Shown here piece by piece: positions 22,380 through 32,287 of a stretch of 64,000 nucleotides of DNA. Under the pieces are notes generated by a model, which saw nothing but the letters and a program-made list of their open reading frames with translations, did not search any database and was not told the DNA's origin. The first letter of the stretch is position 1. Every line of letters begins with the position of its first letter. The position numbers and the translations under genes were made by a program. Origin of the DNA: Taiwanofungus camphoratus (lineage: Eukaryota > Basidiomycota > Agaricomycetes > Polyporales > Taiwanofungaceae); contig CP021224.1 of the NCBI GenBank assembly GCA_003999685.1, positions 2,728,001 to 2,792,000 on the forward strand, given 5' to 3'.

Positions 22380-22787
22380 TTAACGGTGGCCAAGTTGTGT
22401 GGCCAGGTCAAGATAGTGGCTCACCTCGATCAGCGCGTGGATAATGAGAACACGGTCCACGTGACCGTGTTTAGCTTCCATTTCAACAGTTGCTTCAGCT
22501 TCCTCAAGCTTCAAATTCTCTAAAAGTACCTGAAAACATACAGTTTGGTGACTCATTGAAATGATATACTGCGTCTCTGGATGTGTACGCAAAGAGTTTG
22601 ATAAGGGCGGACCAATGTCGAGACTGCGCATTCCTTCACTCACACCACCTTTTCCCGTAAGAGCACTCCTAATCAGAGATTCTGTGCTTCTCATAATGAT
22701 GATTGTCCTGCAACTTCCTATGGAAACCCGTGTCCTGTCTTTCCAGTCTCGATTATGAGAAAGATATGGTATTTCATGATGGTTCAT
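22380..22787 (-). CDS. Small open frame of unknown function
   Basis: A 135-residue frame on the minus strand, just upstream of FunK1 copy 3. Its second half has a helical, Glu-rich look (VLLENLKLEEAEATVEMEAK). No family was recognised, and a shadow frame lies on the plus strand. It may be a relic or a chance frame. Confidence 0.2.
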   Translation of the reverse strand: MNHHEIPYLSHNRDWKDRTRVSIGSCRTIIIMRSTESLIRSALTGKGGVSEGMRSLDIGPPLSNSLRTHPETQYIISMSHQTVCFQVLLENLKLEEAEATVEMEAKHGHVDRVLIIHALIEVSHYLDLATQLGHR

Positions 22788-24527
22788 TCGTCACTGATAA
22801 AACATTACCTACACTGGTTCTGCCTAGTGGGTTTTGTGATCAATATTGTGAAGGAAAATCTCCAGGTAGGGTGAAAGGTATCGCTTGACCGATATCTCTC
22901 TCTCGGGTTTTTAGTATTTTTTTAGTCTCAATAAAGGACGGCTCGGATGTTGTCGCTAATATATCAGTACCAAGGCGGACCACAAGCAAGGGGAGTCGCC
23001 GTAAAATGAGGGTTTTCGGGAGCTAATGGGGGGGGGGCAAGTTACCTACAGAGCCATGTAGACACCACACGTGGGAAATGGTGGAAAGACTCTCACGCTT
23101 TAACAAAGGATCATTGGATCATAAAGTGTAAGCCCGCACAAGCTAAGCTGAGTGTACTATACCGCTGAGTTCGCAAGTCCAGAGGTGTTGCCAACCCCAG
23201 CTCATTTGTCTGAGGTTACATAATATCTGTAAGCATATCTTCAAGCTTTGAGACTCAGGCGTTTTGAGCCTATCATGATATCGCGGACAGGAAAACGGCG
23301 GTGAATAGGATAGAAGTGATAAAATTCTGTCATAGTATGAATAAAGTAGGTCCAGAAGAACAATCGGCCTAACATACACCTGTTTCGACTTTCGAAAGTG
23401 GGCGGGCGTGCCTACAACACGGAGAGGAATAAATAAAGGGCTTGAGGCCGCATACAGAATGGGAAAATCCATTGGCAAGAGAAGCGATTCACAACATGAG
23501 ACCAAATGAACGTAGCAGTGATGGCAATCTTCGGAGCTGCGAAGAAACGGATCTGCGACAGTACTGGCTACTGGAGCCGACGAGCAAAGCTAATTCGGCA
23601 GTAGTCTCCAAGATAGGGTTAGGGTTAGGGCTGGGATATACGAAGTTCCTCCAAATTAGAAGACGATCTGCTGTCCAACGTCTCTTTGGTATGTGATATT
23701 GTGGGGCAATCTCGAGCTCAACTGGAGCTCTTTGTTAACGATTTTTTACGACCACATGCCCCAAGCACGATAGCGATACATATAGTTTCGTGCGGCGTGT
23801 GGTCTCGAAAAGTCCGGTGGTAACGGTATGTATATGCACCGAAAGAAATTCATGGACTGATTTTCCAGCATCGAAAGCTCATCAGGCTTGTCTGAGGGGT
23901 CGAAACTAAAACCGAAAACAGTTCAGCCTTTACTGAGAACGGGTCGGAGACTGCCCTGTATGAGCCTAACAGCAGGACGACCTTCACGTCTCCGTCATAG
24001 TTGCCGTTACCCATCCATAGCTGTAAAAATCGGGCGTGATCAATTTTCGAAGATGTGGCATCACAGGCGGTCGCCTCAAATCAATACAAGGACTGAAGAA
24101 AACGGACACGAGGACATCACCGAGCCGGACGAGGTAAGGAAACATGAGGGCTATCGATTGGCGCAACATGTGAGCACATATAGCATTCATGTCCTGCACT
24201 GCCTCCTACGCTTTGTATGGATCCGGGCATCCGAATGCACTCTACAGCGAATACATTATAAACCGCCACTGTTTCGCCAACGTCAGTATTCATTCATGAC
24301 ACTACACAGGAGGACAATAAGAGCTCGCTGGACAAAGAATCGCGGAAAGATATTCCGACGATTTGCTTAGTCGAGATTGATCGATCGGTTTCGCATATCT
24401 GGATAGTAGCCACTTGCTAGATTGGTCTCGGTGGCCACTGCATGCTTTGACGGGATATATGAGAGGGAATCGTGGTACCCGCTCTCTCGTCAGTCCCACT
24501 ACGGCGAAAGCACCAAATACTGATACA
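22788..24527. other. Gene-poor spacer with a short telomere-like repeat
   Basis: About 1.7 kb with no recognised gene. It includes a G run near 23029-23038 and a short TTAGGG-type tract at about 23615-23632. A 160-codon open frame at 23888-24370 shows no domain and has a composition unlike the nearby genes. Confidence 0.4.
23615..23632 (+). repeat. Short interstitial telomere-like repeat
   Basis: TAGGGTTAGGGTTAGGGC contains almost three units of the TTAGGG fungal telomere motif. It is too short to be a telomere and may be a repair scar or chance. Confidence 0.5.
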
Positions 24528-25853
24528 ATGGGTCAATATTGGGACATGTAAGCTGCACGTTTGTCTTCGGAGCGCTGTTGACACGACTGGTGCCTCTGCC
24601 GCAGCATAAATCTTGACAAGAAGCAGACACAGGGGCCTGGAAAAGTTCTGGGTAAAGTCATGTTCGACGCCTCACCCTGCCGCCTTGTGAACATGCTCGC
24701 CGTGCCGCAATATGCACCGCTCCCTCTTGACACGTCGAACAAGGCCCAGGTACGTAGCACTCTTCACCGAATTGCCTGGTTTCGGCTCAACTCACAGGGC
24801 GGCTTGTTCACGTCTCCGCGCGTAATCCAGTCCGCCCTCGGCGCGCTCGAGCTCCCTCCAGAGCTGCTGTACGTGATCTTCGACCAGGTTGACACCCTAT
24901 GCGATGCCGCGTCGCTCTGCTTGGCGAACACACTCCTCTTCGCCATCGGCCAGCGACGCGTGCACGAGCTCATGGTTGCGAACTCGTGGGCGGGCGATCG
25001 CGTCATTTGTCTAGGCGAATATATGTGCACGCGAAGCTTGCCCAGGGGGCTGCTCACAAAAGCCGAGCGGCGGGTGTTGAGAGTGAGAAAGGGAGAGAAG
25101 CTAAGCATGGAGGAGGCGTGGTACACGTATGGGAATTTGAGTAGGACATTTATGCTTGAAGATACCGAGGACGACGATGAGGACGACGACGACGACGACA
25201 AGAAGGATGATGCGGAGGGCGTGCGCGCGAATGAGGAAGCGGATGATAGAAACGAAGATGAGCTCAAAAATGGCCCGAAACTTGACAAATACACCGGCGT
25301 GGATAACGACAAGGATGAGCCACGCAGGGTTCGCGCTCGTACTGTGATCCATTATCGGTCCTTGTGGAGGCAGGCAAGGAGTTCGTACGAGAAAGTGGGC
25401 TACGAAGGTGATCCCGGTGTGACGAGCTCGTTCCTACAACAGATGTGCGACTCGGAGCGCAAGGCATTTACAGAGCTGATCAAACCAGCATACGGCACCA
25501 CCGATGCATCGTGGGCGCTGTATAACCTGTCGAAGCGGGAGTATATCCGGGCGGACGCGGTCGCGGAGCTCACTAACGCGCCGCCAAATGGGCCGTTTGT
25601 CAGGGGCAGGGTGGGCCTCGGGGAGGTGCTCCTGGCGCGGATTTGCTGGTCGTCACGCAATAACACTGCCATGGCGTACAGAGGCGAGCTGCACCAGGGA
25701 ACATGGGCGGGAGACCGCTTCGAGATCAACAAAATGGAGAGGCTGGAGGAGTTGGAGAGGAGAGGAGATTGGACCGACGTCACCCGAGAGGCGCTGGAGG
25801 AAGTGGTAGCGATTTGGAATTGCGAGTGGGAAGGCAGTGATTGGCGTAAGTAA
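24528..25853 (+). CDS. F-box-like family protein, member A
   Basis: Three exons: a 20-base exon 1 (24528-24547, MGQYWD), a 145-base exon 2 (24605-24749) and exon 3 (24798-25853), giving 406 residues. Exon 2 encodes IINLDKKQTQGPGK and the MFDASPCRLVNMLAVP segment. Exon 3 opens with an F-box-like helix set (LELPPELLYVIFDQVDTL, then CLANTLLFAIGQRRVHELM). Then come SWAGDRVICLGEYM, a very acidic, Asp-rich linker, and a conserved C-terminal domain with YRSLWRQARSSYEKVGYEG, YIRADAVAELTNAPPNGP, VGLGEVLLARICWSS and WAGDRFEINKMERLEEL. F-box proteins recruit substrates to SCF ubiquitin ligases, but that role is only inferred here. The family looks mushroom-specific, and the function of its C-terminal domain is unknown. 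Confidence 0.8.
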
Positions 25854-26543
25854 CAAACGGTGTTCCCAAGTATGTATCGGTTGTAACTGAGCACCATCAT
25901 ATGATGTCGTCTGGCGCGAAAAAAATATTATTATAAAAAAGATTAGGAAGGGAATACTCTCAGAGCCTCTCAAGTTGTACTGGGGAACATATGTATGGTT
26001 GATGCGTCAGTGTGCCATCAGCTAGCGTTAATCAAGCTCCCGCGAAGTGCATGTAGGCTACGAGGAAGGAAAATTGATGTGTATTGTTCGACATTATAGC
26101 AGGATGTCCCGTGTATGGACCTCTGACGTGATGCACAGTTTGATTTAGACAGAACGGTCACTGTTGCAACCCTCTTGTACATAGCTCACTGTGGATTGGT
26201 CTGGCAGGACTAGTCGCACTCATGATTGTGCTCCAGGAGGGTGACTGTGCAAAGTGAACGGTTTTCGCAGATGGTGGGATTGAACGGTTCGCTTAAATGA
26301 AGGGAAAAGGGTCGGTGAATGGCGAGACATCAGATCAAATGAGCTGGATAATACCAAATAACAATGTGCGAATCAAGCGCTGAGCCTCGGTCACATAACG
26401 AGAAGACGCTCGGGCATGGACCCTTGTAGCAAACAGGTCACGAGAAAGTGACGTCACGTAAAATGTCATGTCACAGCCGACAATGGACAACGCTTTGTGT
26501 GGCTTTGGTCGATCGGCTGCGCCCAGTGGCCACCGAAAAACTG
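25854..26543. other. Spacer between F-box-like members A and B
   Basis: No coding sequence was recognised. Its right end holds the promoter of member B, which is closely matched upstream of member C. Confidence 0.4.
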
Positions 26544-26549
26544 TATAAA
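26544..26549 (+). promoter_or_regulatory. TATA box of F-box-like member B
   Basis: TATAAA lies 77 bases before the ATG at 26621. It sits in a block (CTGCGCCCAGTG...ACAGTGGC...CTCACGGGCTTCATCTGTC) that is repeated before member C. Confidence 0.6.
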
Positions 26550-26620
26550 CAGTGGCCCTCACGGGCTTCATCTGTCAACCACATCGCTGCAAACCAATTT
26601 ACCGCATACCTGTAGTGACA

Positions 26621-28070
26621 ATGGGTCAATATTGGGACATGTGAGTCATGCCCTCTGTGCCATGCCCTTGGCGACGGCTTGTAGCTCACATCTTTTAATC
26701 GCAGCATAAACCTTGACAAGAAAGAGACGCGGGGCCCCGGGAGCAAACTCGGCGAGTTCATGTTCGACAGATCGCCCGAGACCCTCGTCAACGTTTTCGC
26801 CGTGCCGCTGTGCCCGCCAGACCCTCCTAACACGCCAGCAAAGAACCAGGTACGTGGCACGTCTCGTCGCTTGGCTCTACGCTCGGGCTCAATTGGTTCC
26901 TGCCCACAGCGCGAGTCGTTCACGCCTCCGCGCGGAATGAAACCCGCTCTCGGGGTGCTTGATCTCCCGCCGGAGCTGCTGGGCATGATCTTCGTCCAGA
27001 TCCACGTCCTGCGCGATGTCGCGTCATTCTGCGTGACAAACACTGTTCTGTATGCCATTGGCCGGCGACGCGTGCACGAGCTCATGGTCGCGAAAACATG
27101 GGTGGGAGACCGCGTCGTGTGTCTGGGCGACTATTCGCGCACACCCGACCTACCAAAGGGCATGCTCACAGATGCAGAGATGGAGGCATTGAGAGTAAAG
27201 GAAGGGGAGGTGCTCAGTAGGGAGGAGAGGTGGAATTTAGATGAGAGTGACGACGACAATATTGATGGGGATGAGGATATTGACGGTGACGGCAACGGCG
27301 GCGGCGACGACATTCATGGGGACATAATCATAAATTTGGACTACTTTAAGGATGCAGACGAAGACCAGGCTCAAGATGTGGACAAGGGAGAAGAACCACG
27401 AGCCGAAGGCAAAGAATCCACCGAAACCTCAGAGCCTACTAAGCGGGTGGACCACGACACAGATAAGAAAACCGACGAGGACGCGGAGGAGCGACCAGGC
27501 ACGAGCCAAGACGCGGAAGACGCAGCAGGCACCGAAGCTCCGGTTAGGCCCAATCGCCGCCCTAGAAACCTGTACCGATCCCTGTGGCATCACGCAACGA
27601 GTGAGTACAAGGAGGTGGGCTATAGCACCCGCTTGCCATACGAGTTTATGTACAGGATGCGCAGTGCGGAGCGCAAGGCATTCGAGCAGCTGATCACCCC
27701 GAATTACGGCCCCAAGGACTTGTCTTGGGCTCTGCTCAACCGGACCAAGCGCGAGTACGTGCGCGCGGATGCTGTGGCAGAGCTGACGAACGCGCCGCGG
27801 AATGGGCCGTTCATCGAGGGCAGGGTGGGCCTGGGAGAGGTGCTCCTTTCGCGGATCTGCTGGTCCTCGGATGATGAGACTGGTACTCCGTTCATAGAGG
27901 GGCTTCACCGGGGGAAATGGGCGGGCGACCGGTTTGAGATTAATACGATGGAGAGGCTGGACGAGTTGAGGGCAAGGGAGACCTGGACTGACATGACCAA
28001 GGAGGTGCTCGATGAGGTGGTGACTATTTGGGATTGCGTATTCGACGACGATAGCTGGCGTAAGACGTAG
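26621..28070 (+). CDS. F-box-like family protein, member B
   Basis: It has the same gene plan as member A: a 20-base exon 1 (26621-26640), a 145-base exon 2 (26705-26849) and a long exon 3 (26910-28070), 441 residues in all. Exon 2 gives IINLDKKETRGPGSKLGEFM. Exon 3 holds the F-box-like LDLPPELLGMIFVQIHVLRD, the TWVGDRVVCLGDY strand, a linker of about 110 residues rich in Asp, Glu and Gly, and the conserved C-terminal domain from NLYRSLWHHATSEYKEVGY to WAGDRFEINTMERLDEL. The C-terminal part is almost identical to member C, while the acidic linkers differ. It is the best-preserved of the four copies. Function unknown; an SCF-adaptor role is inference. Confidence 0.82.
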
Positions 28071-28220
28071 AGAGGACTTGTGCCCATGAAATATATGCAT
28101 TTACCGTTTGTTGATCAAGTACAATGTGATCTGGAGATGAGCATAGGTGGCACTGGTAAGAGTCGCTGTGTACGACTACTGTACTGCTAGGTGTGGTGAG
28201 GGGTAATTACCTTAGGGGGC

Positions 28221-28460
28221 GGGGGTCCGGTGGTGAAGGGGTTAAACCACCTGGAGGGCACCATGGCACTTGCTTGGGAGACTCCCGGGTTCGATTCCCG
28301 GAGCCCCACCTCTGTTCTTACCCCACCCAACCATTTATATTCCCCCCTTAAATTATTCTTTAAACCGATTGCGTAACCCCACCTAAACCCGGCCAAGCAC
28401 CTTCGACGCTGTCGCGTTCGGAGATTCAACTCGCCGGGCCTCGGCAGCCCTAGTCCGGGT
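28221..28460 (+). repeat. tRNA-derived SINE-like repeat, copy 1 (with tRNA-like head)
   Basis: The head (28221-28309) looks like a tRNA: an A-box-like GGTGGTGAAGGGG, and a perfect T-arm with the B box, CCGGG-TTCGATT-CCCGG, followed by AGCCCCACC. The non-tRNA body (TCTGTTCTTACCCCACCC...ACCCCACCTAAACCC...GGAGATTCAACTC) is repeated at 28735-28892. A tRNA-like head joined to a shared unrelated body is the usual plan of a SINE. No good anticodon arm can be drawn, so it is unlikely to be a working tRNA. Confidence 0.7.
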
Positions 28461-28683
28461 ATTGCGGAGCGATCTTCAAACGGCATGGGCCGAGACCATA
28501 TCTCAGTAACCGTTACCCTTCGACGGCACGGGCCGAGGGTAGCAACCGTTTGGGCAAACGTTAGAAGGAGTTGGGGCGAAAAGTGGCATCGCATGATTCA
28601 AATTAGTGAAAATCCGGTTGTTTGTAGACTCCACCATAAGCATATAGTTGCTTGAAGGAGGATAATTGAATACACACACACAC

Positions 28684-28895
28684 CTTAAGGGGCGTCAGGG
28701 CATCTTGCACTTGCTGAGCGTGAATAATATTCCCACGGCCCATCTCTGTTCTGTCCCCATCCAAATTTCTATCCTCCCCTTCCTCTCTTCTTTACATTGA
28801 TTGCATAACCCCACCTAAACCCAGCGAGGCTAACAACCCACCTCCGATGCTGTCACATTTGGAGATTCAACTTGGCCTCCGAGTCCTACAGCAAA
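28684..28895 (+). repeat. SINE-like repeat, copy 2 (head mostly lost)
   Basis: It aligns with copy 1 over the end of the head (CAGGGCATCTTGCACTTGCT against GAGGGCACCATGGCACTTGC) and the whole body, with scattered changes. The B box is degraded. A CA repeat (28673-28683) lies just before it. Confidence 0.65.
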
Positions 28896-29096
28896 AATGT
28901 ACAAAGTTGGTGGTCTTCCAAGTATCTCCGAAGTGCTCTGAACCTGATCTGCATTGATCTTGGAAGTAATGCGGCGAAAGAGTAGAAGACAAGTCATTCA
29001 GATAGCACCAGCGCGGCAGTTCCCGAGCACACTAACCTAGACGTCCGTTCTAAAGGACGCGGCTTTGGTCAATCGGACTGCGCCCAGTGTTCAGCA

Positions 29097-29102
29097 TATA
29101 AA
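29097..29102 (+). promoter_or_regulatory. TATA box of F-box-like member C
   Basis: TATAAA lies 73 bases before the ATG at 29170, in a region nearly identical to the promoter of member B. This shows that the duplication included the promoter. Confidence 0.6.
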
Positions 29103-29169
29103 CAGTGGCACTCACGGGCTTCATCTGTCAACCATATCGCTGCACGCCGATTTACCGTACATCTTTACA

Positions 29170-30567
29170 ATGGGTCAATGGTGGCAAAGGTGAGTCACGC
29201 CCTCTGTGGACGGTCCTTATCGACGGCTTGTAACTCATCTCTTTTTGTCGCAGCATAAACCTTGACAAGAAAGAGACGCCGGGCCACATGGGCGGACTCG
29301 ACGAGTTCATGTTCAACACCTGGCCTAGCACCCTCGTCAACATGTTCGCCATGCCGATGTACCCGCCAGACCTTCCTAGCACACCAGAAAAAGACCATGT
29401 ATGTGGCACATCTCGTCGCTTCGCTCTACGCTCGGGCTCAATGTGTTCCTGCCCACAGCGCGAGTCATTCACGCCTCCGCGCGGAATGAAACCCGCTCTC
29501 GGGGTGCTTGATCTCCCGCCGGAGCTGCTGGGGATGATTTTCGACCATATCCACGTCCTGCGCGATGCCGTGTCGTTCTGTGTGGCAAACCCTGTTCTTT
29601 GCACCATTGGCCGCACAAGCTCATAGTCGCGAAAACATGGGTGGGAGACCGCATCGTATGTCTAGGCGACTATATGCGCATGCACGACCTACCAAGGGAC
29701 ATGCTCACAGATGCAGAGATGGAGGCATTGAGAGTAAAGGAAGGGGAGGTGCTCAACAGCGAGGAGGCGTCGCATATATATGGGCCCTGGGATATAGGTG
29801 AACGTAACGATGACGACGTTTATGACTATATATGTGTGGAGGACAGTGACGACGAAGACCAGGCTCAAGATGTGGACAAGGGAGAAGCCCCGCAAACCGA
29901 AGACAAAGAATTCACCGAAACCTCAGAGCCTACTAAGCGGGTGGACCACGACAGAGACGAGAAAATCGGCAGCGACGCAGAGGAACAACCAGATAAGAGC
30001 CAAGACGCAGCAGGCACTGACACTCCGGCTAGGTGCAGTCGCCCCCCTCTAACCCTGTACCGATCCCTGTGGCATCACGCAACGAGCGAGTACAAGGAGG
30101 TGGGCTATAGCATGACCACCCGCTTGCCGTACAAGTTTATGTACAGGATGCGCAGTGCGGAGCGCAAGGCATTCGAGCAGCTGATCACGCCGAATTACGG
30201 CCCCAAGGACTTGTCTTGGGCACTGCTCAACCGGACCAAGCGCGAGTACGTACGCGCGGACGCTGTAGCACAGCTGACGAACGCGCCGCAGAATGGGCCG
30301 TTCATCGAGGGCAGGGTGGGCCTCGGGGAGGTGCTCCTTTCGCGAATCTGCTGGTCCTCGGATGATGAGACTGGTACTCCGTTCATAGAGGATCTTGAGC
30401 TTCACCGGGGGAAATGGGCGGGCGACCGGTGTGAGATCAATACGATGGAGAGGTTGGACGAGTTGAGGGCAAGGGAGACCTGGACTGACATGACCAAGGA
30501 GGTGCTCGATGAGGTGGTGACTATTTGGGATTGCATATTCGACGACAATAGCTGGCGTAAGACGTAG
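29170..30567 (+). pseudogene. F-box-like family member C, 10-bp deletion
   Basis: Exon plan is as in the other members: 29170-29189, 29254-29398 and 29459-30567. Exon 2 encodes INLDKKETPGHMGG and exon 3 the F-box-like LDLPPELLGMIFDHIHVLRD. Compared with member B, ten bases (GCGACGCGTG) are missing after 29613, in the segment that encodes RRRVHELM. This shifts the frame so that the first part ends at 29626. The remaining 300-odd codons stay open from 29599, with the acidic linker and the full conserved C-terminal domain (YVRADAVAQLTNAP, GRVGLGEVLLSRICWSS, WAGDRCEINTMERLDEL). The loss looks recent. A shortened C-terminal protein might still be made, but that is not shown. Confidence 0.8.
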
Positions 30568-32194
30568 AGAGGACTTGTAACCACGATATATGTATGAACT
30601 ATGAATCGTTTGTTGACAAGTGCAATGTGATCTGGAAATGAGCATACCGTGACTGTAAGAGACGCGACGCGTCCGACTACGATGGCCAGAACTGATTTGG
30701 CGCCAGCGGCTGTAGCGGCCTATGTACAATCGATGATTGCCTGGAGACCTTCTGGTGCATTGTTAAACGACGTCTGTTTAGCAAACACGCATATAGGATC
30801 ACAGTTCACGACTCTCAGTCTTAAGGGTATGTTGCCCGTGGGTTTTTTCTCTTCGAGTTCCCCTTCTGGTCGTGGATATCTAAATGTATCCTGCCAACGC
30901 CCCAGCCTGAGTGGCTCATACAGCTATCAATATGGTCTACCAAGTTTTGAGGATGCTTCAATGGTTACATCATGTCCTCCTTCGGGTTCTCCTCCTCAAT
31001 TTCGCCATCGTATGGTCTTGAGGCTGCTGATACAATAGTCTCCACTTATATCAAGCAACGCGACGCTCAACTAAGCGGACAACGACCATTAGACCTTCTG
31101 GATTTGGATACCGTCTCCGCATTCTCCGACTCGGTAGAGCTCGTACATGCTTGACTGAAATTCACACATAGCTGATAGCATTGGCTGTTCATTATGCATG
31201 CGGATGGCATTCTGCGCATAATACCCTACTTCGAAGATCCCGAGTGTATTCTGCCATTCTAGGTATGATGTGGCGTACCCCTCCTAAAGTTTATTTCTGC
31301 CCAGAACCATGGTCCCTCAAAGTCTTGTCCGTGAGGCGAGTGCATGTCACGGCAAGCGACAGGTTATTTAGGACTAGTACTGCGGGATGTGCTGCGGTGT
31401 GCATGATTCCCAGAATGCCTCAATTATCGACGAGACGATGCGAATTAACCTGTCATCAGCCGGACTAAAGGCGTGTCTCTCTTTCCATCACTGTTCCGTT
31501 CCTAACATGCGCTCAAGAGACTGCGCAATCTTGCCATCTATGCAGCACCATTACGTAGCTCGGTCTTGCGCTTCTGATGTTGCAGAATTCTCCAGCCATT
31601 TCTGCTTCGCTGTCACGATGACAGTGCATCTGGGGTGCTGTTCAAGAAGACAACTTTTCCAAAGTGTATCACAAAGGGCAGGCCTATAGCTCGCAAGTGG
31701 CACGACCCACTTTCGAATGCGACAATAACTATTGACCTGCCTTTTCGGGTCCTTAGTCTTTTGCAGCGCCCCACTCCCTCGCGGTAGCGCGTTCTTCGAT
31801 AGAGGAACGACTCAGCCCTGATAACACGAAGATTCCTTTATTGGCGCCTTTTTCCCCAAAGACAAGGCAGCGCGATCGTACTGCAAGTCATCCGGTGTGT
31901 CTTCCAATGGAAACATACTTAGCCTGCAATCGTCATGTCTGTGCGCCATGCGGCTGTCTTCCGTAACTAAGCTTCAGTCTTCCTGGTATCTTCGCATAAC
32001 ACGTTCCTAGACCAACGCTTGTATAGGAAATATACGATCTGTCTAGAGACCGACTGTCTTTTGCACCCACAATCGCCGACACTTCTTGAACGAATTTCTG
32101 ATGCAACGAGGCCTCTGTCCTAGGATCCTAAGACTTTTTTGATCGTAGACGGTAAGGGCATGCCGCAAGGGCTGGTGCAAGCAGAATCAGAACA
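30568..32194. other. Gene-poor stretch before the dynamin gene
   Basis: About 1.6 kb with no recognised family. A frame at 30972-31154 (ending LDLLDLDTVSAFSDSVELV) looks protein-like but has no clear start or partner exons. It may be an exon of an unrecognised small gene or a relic. Confidence 0.35.
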
Positions 32195-32200
32195 TATAAA
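32195..32200 (+). promoter_or_regulatory. TATA box of the dynamin-like gene
   Basis: TATAAA lies 88 bases before the ATG at 32288. Confidence 0.5.
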
Positions 32201-32287
32201 GATGCCGTTCTGCGATCCCTGAACCCCTCAGTCCCACTAGTTGAAGTACCGCGTTTATTTACCTAGTACTACCTGCATTTCCCCACA

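Noticed and set aside
23888-24370. 160-codon open frame in a spacer
   Set aside because: Rich in Arg and His with no pattern of a folded protein, no recognised domain and no splice partners; likely chance.
25166-25210. GAC/GAT microsatellite as a separate repeat
   Set aside because: It encodes the acidic linker of the F-box-like member A and is explained by that gene.
28221-28309. A working tRNA gene
   Set aside because: The T-arm and B box are good, but no proper anticodon stem and loop can be drawn, the acceptor stem is imperfect, and the following body is repeated elsewhere, which fits a SINE better.
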